Shown here: positions 47,250 to 56,878 of the stretch, in pieces
Layout: each line of letters begins with the position of its first letter
Numbering within the stretch: the stretch's first letter is position 1
Assembly: GCF_030272615.1 (NCBI RefSeq)
Contig: NC_081407.1
Coordinates: forward strand, 262,680,574 to 262,744,573
Direction of reading: 5' to 3'
From: Cryptomeria japonica
Taxonomy: Eukaryota; Streptophyta; Pinopsida; Cupressales; Cupressaceae
DNA: 64,000 bases
Translations under genes and position numbers: made by a program
The notes under the pieces: model-generated
What the model was told of the DNA's origin: nothing
Seen by the model: only the letters and a program-made list of their open reading frames with translations
Database searches by the model: none

Positions 47250-48775
47250 TGATAGTTCTGATACTAAATATGATTAGTACAGATGCCAAGCTAACAATAT
47301 GAGAGGGGGGGGTGAATCATTCAAACTTAATCTTCAATAAAAACAACAGATTCAACCTTGGTAACCTTATCAGAAAAATAGTAATGCATGCAGACCCATA
47401 AATAGATAAGATCACAAACATATAACACCAGATTTAACGTGGAAACCCAAATAGGGAAAAACCACTGTGGGATTTCGAACCCACTAAGAAATATACTCTT
47501 CTAGAGTATGCTCGGTTAAAAGAAAATCTTGTTAAAGATTACAAACACATTGTTAGATGTGACCCAGTTAAGGGATTTCCCTCAGATTTGTTAGGATCTT
47601 CACCTTGTTATAAGTGACCTTGTTAAAGGATTTCAAACACTCAATAAGAATGTCACCTTGCTAGAGGATTTTACAAGTAAGACTGTTAAGTCCGCTTGTT
47701 AAGAGATTTTCTACTACTTCTCAAAATAACAGTAATAAAAATATGTCTGCAACTTCACATCTAAAAATGCTGAAGCAGATTCTTATTTTCTCAATACAAT
47801 CAATTCATAGGACTTATCTTGTCCCTCTACTAGGCTCTATACTCTATTATCAAAATAGGTCTTCAAGCTTTTGTGCTCGGTAATCACTATGTAGCATCCC
47901 TGTGCATACACTTGCCCGCATGCATTGTTTATCAAAAGTTTCCTACTTATAAACAATCTTCCAACTGCTTAATCTCATTGATCACATTTCCCATGATCAA
48001 TAATAGCCTTCAAATCTTCAATCTTGTCCAGGTTCAATGTATCCTTCAACCTGAAAATGTTTTACCCTGCCTTGGAACTTGCATTTTCACCTTGGAACTT
48101 GTGTTAGGGTATTGCGGTTCAATCTGAGCTGTAGATCTTCCTGCCGATCTTTCTTTACCATAGATTCTTTAACAATCTTCATACACGGCTTACCAATCAT
48201 TTAATCTACTCCAGCTCATTAGCTTCCTTCATTAAATATCACATGTAAACATTTAATGCATTCTGTTATAGCTCGGTTGTAACTCGGTAAATACTAAACT
48301 TCACTTGATAGACATTCTACCTTCATTAACTGATAGCGATAACCTTAGGGTTTACTGACTAGGTTCCTTAGGGTTTACCAGCTAGGTTGTTTGCTCGATA
48401 ACATAGTATAGTATTAACCTTTCAAACAATAGCATATGTAGGATATCAAAACAATCTAAACATCATGATCTCATCATTGTCTAACTCAGTAATAGTTGCC
48501 CATTGAATAACTTATCCCCTTATTCATCATATTCTTTCTATGTCTTTTACCGACATCTTTATACTGATCAAATCATACTTCTTAAGATATGGCAACATCA
48601 TACTGAATTAGAAAATCAATTTCTTGACATCAATGACAAAATAAAGACAGTAATCATCCTTAATCAGTTATATCCATAGTCATCAACAACCTTCTCAATA
48701 TCCTTATTGAAATGCCAACAATCTCTCATTGTAATTGGAATGCCAACCTTCTTCTTTTTTGTTATAATGCCAACA
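47250..48775 (-). repeat. 5' LTR of the complete copia
   Basis: Pairs with 34316-35842. It contains GAGAGGGGGGGGTGAATCA and GTGGAAACCC...ACCACTGTGGG near its primer-site end. Confidence 0.93.
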
Positions 48776-48819
48776 TTACCATGTGACACTTGTTTAAAAA
48801 GAAATAACTACTTCATTGC

Positions 48820-49236
48820 ATGTATGAGTTTATCGAATCTGTTGGTGGTCAGGATACTCAAATATGGAGGGATATGTTGATTGAATTAGAGCCCCTCCTA
48901 TTGGAAGTTGATGAGTTGCTAAGCAATCACCGCAAATTCCATGGATATATTGCACAAGCTTTGAAAAGATTTACCAAATTACAAGGCACTCCTCTCCCTC
49001 CATTCATAAAAGAATGCAAAGATCTTAGGACAAAACATGAGTGGAAGATAGAACTTAAAGATTGCCTTTTCCACAAGGTGTTAGAAAAATTTCTTGACGA
49101 TGATGATAGGGTGGTGGAAAATTTGCAGTTACAAGTAAGTGGCTTGTACCGGTTGGAGTATAGTGCCAAGATATTAAATAAAGTGAATGCAACTTTAGTG
49201 ACTCCTTCATACAACACACATATGGATGCTTGTTAG
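48820..49236 (+). pseudogene. ORF-B copy 2, C-terminal part
   Basis: 138 codons open, helical. It matches the C-terminus of copy 1 at several points: TQIWRDMLIELEPLL against MDIWNELRRDKAIL, and DDRVVENLQLQVSGLYRLEY against the DDASFFVLTIQEIEKIKSHY stretch. It begins just after the copia duplication (TTACC, 48776-48780). The 3' region 49240-50290 has no other coding signal. Confidence 0.5.
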
Positions 49237-50299
49237 AGCTTCTTTTCTAGAGAGAAATGAGTCATGAGAGGTACTTCTACCAACTAGAGATTTTCTTTTG
49301 ATTTTATAAAATTCTATTGCAACTTAGTTAAACTATATCTTGTTTGTAGTATGACCGGTCAAAAAGGTTGTAACTAAAAAGGGTAATGATTCCTTTTGAA
49401 TCTTGATTTGTTATGATACTCCTTATCCTCATTTTTCTTCGAGGTAACTATCATGTTTCATTCTATGATGATAAAGTTAGATGGTGACATACATTATAGT
49501 ATTGGTTGGAATCTTTGTGCTCCCTTGTTTTCTATAAAAGGGAATTCATGGCCATCTTGTAGGGGTTCTGAAAAATATAATATGAAGTGATTTAGGAACA
49601 TATTTTTCTTGATACAGAGTTATCTTTTTCTGATATATGAATGGTTACACATATGAAAATTAATGAAAATATTTTGATGAATTGTCTCATATTTGTTGTT
49701 AAAGACAAATGGTACTGTCTCTATGGGTTTTCTGTAGATGTGTGATGTGATGCTTAGGTTTTCTTTAAGGAAGAAATTAAATTTTGGTAGCACATTACAA
49801 CAATTGAGGAATAGTTATACGATTGTTTAAGTATGATTAAGGGGAAAGTATGATAAAATATATTTGTAAGGCATTTATGTTCAAGGATTTAAATGTGACC
49901 CTTGTCAGTCTGTCATAAACGTGACTCTATGCCTATGAATACCACGCTAGTCTAATGATATATTTGTTCAGTAACCACAATATCTTTAAAGCATTTGTGT
50001 TCTCTTTTCCTTTTTTATATAAGGATTTGAATCCTCTATTAACAATATCTTGTGGGATAGGTAGAATAGGGCCAATTCTAAGTTTCTTATTCGTATTAAC
50101 CTTGTGTCATCGAGAATTATCTATTTTAAAAGCAATACCAATCCAATATAATGTAAATTTGAGAGTATTGCTATAGGTTAACCCACTTGGGTCTTGCAGA
50201 GCCTAAAGAAAAGAAGGATTGTCCATCTTGTCATGATATCCTTGTCAATTGGCCAATGGTCTTAAGTTCTTGTTGAAGGGAGAAGGCTAATTCTTATAA

Positions 50300-51835
50300 A
50301 AACTTAAGAAATCACTTGGAAATATCAACAAGAGGCACTAATTCTTATGACTAACTTGTGTTTGTTTGGAACTATGGTTGTGTTGAAGTCTACAAGGAAT
50401 GATGAAGTATACAAATTGGCTAGTGTTGTGTCTGAAGAAAGAGCTTTACAAATTGATACCATTGTTGACTTGGCTATTTGATGGAAATCTCATATAAAGT
50501 ATATTATAGGAATCGTGAATGTTCAACTTCCTCTATGATGGTATTTGTGGCTTATAAGATGGTGAAAGACAACATTGATTATAATCTATATATGTGAGTT
50601 GTTGAGGTGACAATCATTGGATAACCTCCTATTGACAAAGACTAAATTATATTCCTTCTAGTATGGTTTAGTTATTGTATGTTTGTATTTTACTTTCTCA
50701 ATGAATTACCTAGATTAAACAACATAACATGGAGAAGAGATGTTCTGATAAGTGATCATATTAGAGGATATTTAGATAATTTGGATAATTGTGATGCTTC
50801 TTGTCATAAGTTATTTTTAGATATTAGAAAAGAGTTGATTATGAGGAATCAAATTCCTCCAAATATTGTTGAATGGTATAGAGATGATATTACTTTCCAA
50901 GTGGACAAGGACAATGGTTTTATTAAAGCTCTTATTCCAAACACTTCATGGGTAGATAAGATTCCTTATGAGGTACCTAAAGATGAATGTATGAGCATAG
51001 TGGAAATAATTCTTAAGATACCTAAAGATGTAAATATAGGAAGATTTGGGACTTATGAAGAGACTATGAGTAGATGTGTTAGAAAGAGGTCCAACAAGAC
51101 TAAACTGGTGTCATAAGGAAATAAAGTGAGGAAATTGTTGGAGGAATCATTTGTTTCTTCTAAGGTGTTGAAAGGTAAACAGATATCAAAGGAATCTATA
51201 GAATCTATATCATTGTTGAGAGTGATGAAGAAAATTTGGAGAAGGTTAGTATGAAGAAGAGTGATTCAACTAGGAAATTGGTGATTACTTTCCTCGCCTC
51301 TTCTAAAGAAGGCTCATTTGATGAAAAAAAGCTCCTGAGATGCTTATGAAGCATGATTGTTTGAGAAGAGTTTGTGAGTTGTATTTCATTGTTCTATCTT
51401 ATGATCAGGACATTATTGAACTAGCATGTGTTACATATTTATTCTGAAACCATCTTGTTCCTTTAAATGTTGTTGATGTTCTTTCGTGAGTGTCGATAGA
51501 GTTGTTGATTGAGCGGTTGGCTACTATTATTGTTTATGATAGTGAATCAGGTGAACCTTTTTCTAAAGGAAATGTATTGGAGAAGATGTCTGAAAGGTTC
51601 CAAAAGGCATATCATGATCTTAAGTTGAACTTGGTTAACTTTAGGAAGATGATCACATACCATGCATCTCAACTGTACAAATATTGTCTAAGGTGGCTTG
51701 TGACTACAAAGCAATTCAAAGATGATATAGACTCCATTGAGTCTTAGCTTATAGAGTTAACCCAATCCTTTAACATTTACAAATATGCCAATGGTGCAAT
51801 GAGGTCTAGGGCTTGGGATCTTCATTCTTAGTTGT
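50300..51835 (+). pseudogene. ORF-A copy 2, central part (several breaks)
   Basis: Pieces in shifting frames: LILMTNLCLFGTMVVLKSTR (against FMMSLYGLTGPTRLPNKQSK in copy 1), YKVYYRNRECSTSSM (against YKVYQSSRHNSVFDT), then a long open run 50679-51116 with FYFLNELPRLNNITWRRDVL. A further open run at 51490-51747 is helical. Stops include TAA at 50643 and others. The alignment with copy 1 fixes the gene identity; the role is unknown. Confidence 0.5.
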
Positions 51836-51840
51836 CTATG

Positions 51841-52840
51841 TGGTGCAGTCAAGGAAGGGAGATCCAATGAAGGACATCCCATCCTTCCAGCCTAACACAA
51901 ACACCATGCAAGATATACCGGTAACCAGTAACAAAACACCAAATAAAGAAAAAAGAACAACTGATAACATCACATAATACATAACCGGTAAATAGTATGA
52001 GTAAATCTTATAACAACTTGAAGAATTACATATGCCACATGTTGGACCGTAGCCTAGTATTACAAAACAACTCTTACAAGTTAGATCTATGATCCCCAGA
52101 TCATCCTCTCAACAAATCATCATTCCATAATAGCTTCCACTGGTCTGCACTGATCCGGACCTTAGCCATCCTGACTTCTATCTCCCCAAACTAGAATCTC
52201 GCCAGAATCAATATACAAATCTAAGATCCGCAGATCTTCTTCTTGACGAATAGGTCTCTGGTAACAGTCTGCACTATTCTACATTGATCCTAACTTTAGT
52301 CTCCCTAGAAAATACATCTTGCTCAATCTAGAACTTCAGTCTTCAATCTACTATCTTCTCAAATGATTCACAAACTTCTATTTATACCATCCACAAATAA
52401 TAACAACTCGATCAAGTTGGCCTAAAGACCAACCGGTTCATGAAATGTGTAAACAATAACAAGTCAACTTAAATCATTAAGAACAACTTCCAATGCATAA
52501 AACATCACGTGATCTTCTGGGAACATCAGACGTGACACAAGAAACATAAATCAATGATTTACAAGTCATGGATATCAACCACAACCTAATCCAACTTCGC
52601 TCAACACACTGCAAGACTAACCGATAAGAATATATCAATCGTGCCAATACCGGAGTCGATATCTCACTGGGATTAAATCCAAATGATATGAATCTCAAAC
52701 ATGACAAATACCATGAAATCAAGGGATTAAATCTAGATCCACAATGGTAAAATCTCAAACACGAAGATCTGCTATGATCTCCAAGCAATTCCACTGTTAA
52801 CTGCTCAACCGGTAAGAACTACACCGGTGCTCTTGCATCA
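51841..52840 (-). repeat. Solo LTR, 1,000 bp, duplication CTATG
   Basis: The boundaries are exact: CTATG at 51836-51840 and 52841-52845, with plus-strand ends TGGTGCAGTC...CTCTTGCATCA. The minus strand starts TGATGCAAGAGCACCGG, close to the start of the gag-protease element LTR (TGATGCAGGAGCATCCC), so the two are probably related families. It interrupts ORF-A. Confidence 0.9.
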
Positions 52841-52845
52841 CTATG

Positions 52846-53116
52846 AGACAGAAGAAAAGAGAAGAATTTATAAAACTATTTTATGGACTCAAGGATTCCA
52901 TGGAATTGTGACTGTCCACTTTTATTAGGTTGTTGGTTAATATAGAGAGAGTTAAGCAGAGTTTTGTTAATACAAATGTCTTTGATGTTGCAGTGAATCT
53001 ATGTGTTGATTGTGAATGTTAGAGCAATATTTTGTCTGCTACTATTCATTCTTGGAACTCTTCTTTTATTTCTTTGAAGAATCAGTACAAGGATATTTGG
53101 CCTAGCAATGTTTGAC
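52846..53116 (+). pseudogene. ORF-A copy 2, C-terminal part after solo LTR
   Basis: Removing the solo LTR and one CTATG joins LHS-LS to MRQKKREEFIKLFYGLKDS across the break, in frame. The piece continues with IRLLVNIERVKQSFVNT and ends near 53116, before purine tracts. This shows the LTR landed inside the reading frame. Confidence 0.5.
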
Positions 53117-53198
53117 AATAATTTCTATTTGCTTTCTAGAGTTAAAGTGTTTGATCTATATGGTTTTTAACTTGAGTCACCCTTTGTCATTGTTGTCA

Positions 53199-53228
53199 AA
53201 GGGGGAGAAATATTGATAGGGGGAGAAA
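53199..53228 (+). other. Polypurine tracts before 3' LTR of ORF-A element
   Basis: AAAGGGGGAGAAA and GATAGGGGGAGAAA occur back to back, 60-90 bases before the 3' LTR start. They are of the AAAGGGGGAGA type usual for plant copia elements, but further from the LTR than normal. Confidence 0.6.
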
Positions 53229-53287
53229 CAAATGAATATGTTTGTTGCAAAAGTTTTTGTTTTTCCATCAATGATAAAGGGGTATAT

Positions 53288-53697
53288 TGTTGCACATATG
53301 GATGCCATTATTGTTAGTGATGTCAAACCTTTGTTGCTAGTGATCCAAAAATATGTATATATGTTTAGTTACTGCATGGTGTATCAGTTTATTGGTCCAG
53401 ATGTTTGTGTTTATGTTTTTATGTTATATAACTAATTGTGGATTCATGTAATGAAGTAAGGTGATGATTTAATTTATCTTCAAAATTTTGGCATTCCTTA
53501 TTTGGTTTGGAAATATCTCTATTCTCTTTTGTGTTTTCTCTGTTGAAACTAATTGTGGTCTAGAATGAATGTTTTTACTAGATATATCTTTGATGATCAT
53601 GTTGTCCTTTTGGATTGCTTTGCTTATCATGACTATGTTGCTAATTAAAATGTTTTGGTTCTCTAGGGGTGAACCATTTTCTTTTAGGTATAGAATA
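53288..53697 (+). repeat. 3' LTR of ORF-A element copy 2, truncated
   Basis: TGTTGCACATATGGATG onward matches 27435-27840 over about 410 bp. The match stops after TTTTCTTTTAGGT, and unrelated sequence follows, so the rest of the LTR is deleted or replaced. Confidence 0.8.
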
Positions 53698-55025
53698 AGA
53701 CAACCCTGATCCCTAATAGCTTCTTTGCTAGCTTGAATAGCCTTGACGCAAGATTTGGGGTTCAGTGTTAGAAGTAATATGTTCTTTATCACTTGTAGAA
53801 TGAGATCAAACCTATCCTCTATTATCGATAAAAGATATTTTAAATCACTTTACATATTATTGCCTATTGAGGATCAGGATCAATATTGAACTCGATAATT
53901 TCATTTTGAACAACTTTCTTATTATCCCCGATCCTCGACAAGTGTTATTTATTTTAACATTCTATTTTCAAAGTTCAGAGGATGAGAGTTGTTTATTTTA
54001 ACATTTTGTTTTCAAAGTTCAAAGGACAAGGTTTTAAAGAAAAATATGTAGTTTTCAAGTTTGAGTAAGGTAATGACTACCTTGATCCCCAATAATGCTC
54101 ATGCCTTGTCTATTTTGGATTCTGAAATTTGAAGGGTGGGCTTACTTGGTGACTTTGTAATATTAACTTTGAACAAGATAGGGATCACCCACGACCCTAG
54201 ATTGGGTTAGTTCCTTAGCAATATTTATATTTAAAAAAATTGATATCGAGTTCTTTAGGGTTTTGTGTATCTTTAAATGGGGTTTTATTGCCAAATTTCT
54301 GAGCACGATTAGTTATGTCATTCCAGTTATTTTCTAAGTTGTAAGAGAATCAAGGTCGGACACCAATTTTTTAATTGTTCATTTCTTGCTACCCTAAACC
54401 TAATATAACCCAACACCCGACATGCATGAGTTTTTTTGGGGGTTTCTTCACTTTCTAATATAGTTTTCAACCTTTTTACATGATGTCATGAGTGAGGTTT
54501 TTGTTAATTTGAGATTGGGTTATGCAAAACCTTGAGAAAACTCATTTCACTATAGTACGGCACACTTAATTGGTCTGATCTTAACCTAGTCCAAATAAGA
54601 TGACCAAATGATCAAGAAGAGCCACTTGAGGGAGGGTGTAGGTAAGAGTAAGGGGTGGCGATGACACACAAATCTAAAAAAGAAAACAAACAAAAATATA
54701 GATGAAATCCCAAACCCTACCTCAAGCACAAAATAGAGAGAAAAGAGAAGACTAACCTGTTTAAAACAATCCCAAACCCCACATCAAAAACCAAGGATCA
54801 ACAATCCAAAATCAAAGCCATCTTCTTGATAAGACAAATTTTAGGAGATAAGTTATTCTTGACTTAAAATCACAAATCAAATAATGCAAATGATCCCTAC
54901 TTAGGTCTTATTTATATAAGGAAAGCACAGTGTGGAAAAACGCTTCCCTAATGTCAATTTGCTGGGGAAACAAGACTAGTGTGTTTTATAACTGATGCTC
55001 TGCAAAAAGGATTAGAAAATCTGTT
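53698..55025. other. Stretch without genes between truncated LTR and Tat element
   Basis: No coding signal. A short tandem duplication lies near 53945-54035 (TTGTTTATTTTAACATT... followed by CAAAGTTC). The left edge cuts the ORF-A element LTR, so a deletion or an unrecognised insert begins here. Confidence 0.5.
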
Positions 55026-56864
55026 TGATGGCAACACACACAAGAGCACAAGAAACAAACGTTAGTGTTAGCAACAAAAGATTATCCTAAACAGGCATAT
55101 CAAGAGAGATATTAAGCATGAAATAGAAAGCATATAAACATAAAATGAAATAGCTAATCAAGATGCTCATAATTGCTCCTCCCTTGTTCCTCTCCTCTCC
55201 AAGTCCCAAATGAGTGTAGCTCTCAGCAGCTTTTTGCACTATGGATGCTTATGGAGGATTGAGATTTAATACTAAGCTTCAAATATGAAATGAAAAGCTA
55301 AATACTATGCTAGAGTAGATAGTGATGCTATGAAAAAGCTCTATGCTAATGCCAGTATAACAACAATACTCTAAAATGCTTCTCCTTTTGCTTGAGGAGA
55401 AGGGTTCTATTTATAGAAGAAATAGGGAAATGAAGGGTTAAGATTGAGCAATCTTAACAAGGGTTAGGATTGAAAGTTGGGGATCCATGTGCACAATTGG
55501 CACCAATAAAATGGTGACAAGTTTCAACATAGGATTGGGTTGAGAGAAGAGGTTGGAGGCATTAAAGGCCTGAGAAGACCTCATGGTTATCTAGAAGGTA
55601 AGGGTCAAGTCTAAATTAAGATTACCCACTGGATTAAGAGTTAATCCAAGGATAAACCTTTGTGCAAATGTTTAAGAGATAATCATGGTCAAAGCATTAA
55701 AGGCTTGATGAGACCTTTGGGTTGGGTAGAGGTTGAGTCAAAACAAATGTTTTAACCATGTGGGAGGGTTTGAGGTAACCATTAATGGTTATTGGAGACT
55801 TTGGGGATTAGGTGGTTGAAGGTTGAAAGCCTTCAATAGTTATCAAAGACTTTGAGCCATTTAGTGGTTGAAGGTTGGAAGCTTTCAAAGGTTATCCAAG
55901 ACTTTGAGGGTTAATTTGTTGAACACACAAAGCATTAATTGCTTTTCAAAGACTTTGGAGTCTTTGAGAAGTGACTCCAATTTGCTTAGGAATGTGACAA
56001 TATTTAAGGGATGGATTAGGCTAATTAGGAAGGGTTTAGAAGAATTTAGAAGGGGTTTAGGCATGCAAGTGGATTTTGTAGGAAAATGCAAGTGGGAGAA
56101 ATTTTGGTATTTTCAATTAAAATAAAATCATTTATTTCAATTAAATGGTGTAATTTGCATTTGGATAAATATTCAAATAAATATTAATTTATTTAAATGA
56201 GAAAAATGAAGATAAAGCATTTAAAATGCTTGAAGACTTTGAGGGAAACCATTAAAGGCTTGAAGACTTTAAGGAAAACCATTAAAGTCTTAAGAAGACT
56301 ATAGAAGGAAGCCATCAAGTTTGAAGACTTTAAAGCCATCAAGTTTGACTACTTTAAGGGAAACCATTAAAGGTTTCAAGTGGGTGAGGATAAATAGGAT
56401 TTTAAATAAATAATTTATTTAAAATAGTTGTGCAACTTGCTTTTGTAGGAAAATACAAGTGGGTGGAGGATAAAGGTGATTTAAATAAATTATTTATTTA
56501 AAATAATTGTGCAACTTGTATTTGTAGGAAAATACAAGTGGGTGGAGGATAAAGGTGATTTAAATAAATGATTTATTTATTTAAATGTGAGAGGTGGGAT
56601 TTTGGGGGTTTTAAATAAATATTAATTTATTTAAATGTGAGAGAAGATTTAATTAAATAAATATGATTTATTTATTTAATTAATGGTCTGAATTTGGTTA
56701 AGTGAATTAAATCAAATAAATTGAATAATTTATTTAATTAATAGGAGAAGAGGGTTAAGATGAATTAATTAAATATTAATTTAATTAATTATTAATTGAT
56801 GGTTAAATAATCAAATAAATACTAAGTATTCATTTAATTAAGTGGACAGATTTATGTGACTACA
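55026..56864 (-). repeat. 3' LTR of Tat element, about 1.84 kb
   Basis: The minus strand begins TGTAGTCACATAAATC after the polypurine tract and ends GTGTGTTGCCATCA. A TATA box (CTATAAATAGA, about 55407-55417) sits roughly 390 bases before the end, as expected for U3-R-U5. The 5' LTR is outside the window, so the inner end is inferred from TG...CA and the TATA spacing. Confidence 0.7.
55407..55417 (-). promoter_or_regulatory. TATA box in Tat LTR
   Basis: The minus strand reads TTCTATAAATAGAACC, a strong plant TATA consensus located inside the LTR between an AT-rich U3 and a gene-leader-like U5. Confidence 0.6.
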
Positions 56865-56878
56865 TTTGCCCCTCTTTG
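56865..56878 (-). other. Polypurine tract of Tat element
   Basis: The minus strand reads CAAAGAGGGGCAAA, directly followed by the LTR start TGTAGTCACATAAATC. It primes plus-strand DNA synthesis. Confidence 0.85.

Larger units (their letters stand above)
34316..48775 (-). mobile_element. Complete Ty1/copia element, minus strand, with two nested inserts
   Basis: LTRs of 1,527 and 1,526 bp (34316-35842, 47250-48775) have TG...CA ends and flanking TTACT/TTACC (5 bp, one change). On the minus strand from 47249: primer site, gag, ORF-B unit insert (40365-46698), rest of gag, protease, integrase with a solo LTR insert (38431-38858), RT, RNase H, polypurine tract. Without the inserts it would be about 7.7 kb. 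Stops and frameshifts are present in every domain. Confidence 0.92.
30520..50290 (+). mobile_element. ORF-B unit copy 2, split by a complete copia element
   Basis: ORF-B unit sequence occupies about 30520-34315 and 48776-50290; the copia 34316-48775 separates the halves. The unit has a leader of about 1 kb, a decayed ORF-B (31525-34300, resuming 48820-49236) and a 3' region ending near 50290. That 3' region shares GGTWWACCCACYTGGGYTCT with the 3' region of copy 1 near 46545. It lies inside the ORF-A reading frame, so it moved as a discrete unit. I find no LTRs or terminal inverted repeats. Boundaries are approximate (about 20 bp). Confidence 0.55.
27435..53700 (+). mobile_element. ORF-A LTR element copy 2, with nested insertions
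   Basis: On the plus strand: LTR 27435-28602, primer site, coiled-coil/knuckle gag (28668-29690), leader, ORF-A part 1 (30098 to about 30520), a large nested insert (about 30520-50290), ORF-A part 2 (50300-51835), a solo LTR insert (51841-52840), ORF-A part 3 (52846-53116), purine tracts (53199-53228), then a 3' LTR (53288 to about 53697) matching the first 410 bp of the 5' LTR before it breaks off. No pol domain is found in any part that belongs to this element. It interrupts the minus-strand copia at 27434. Confidence 0.75.

Noticed and set aside
52477-52794. 105-codon minus-strand ORF
   Set aside because: Lies wholly inside the solo LTR 51841-52840; no recognisable motifs.
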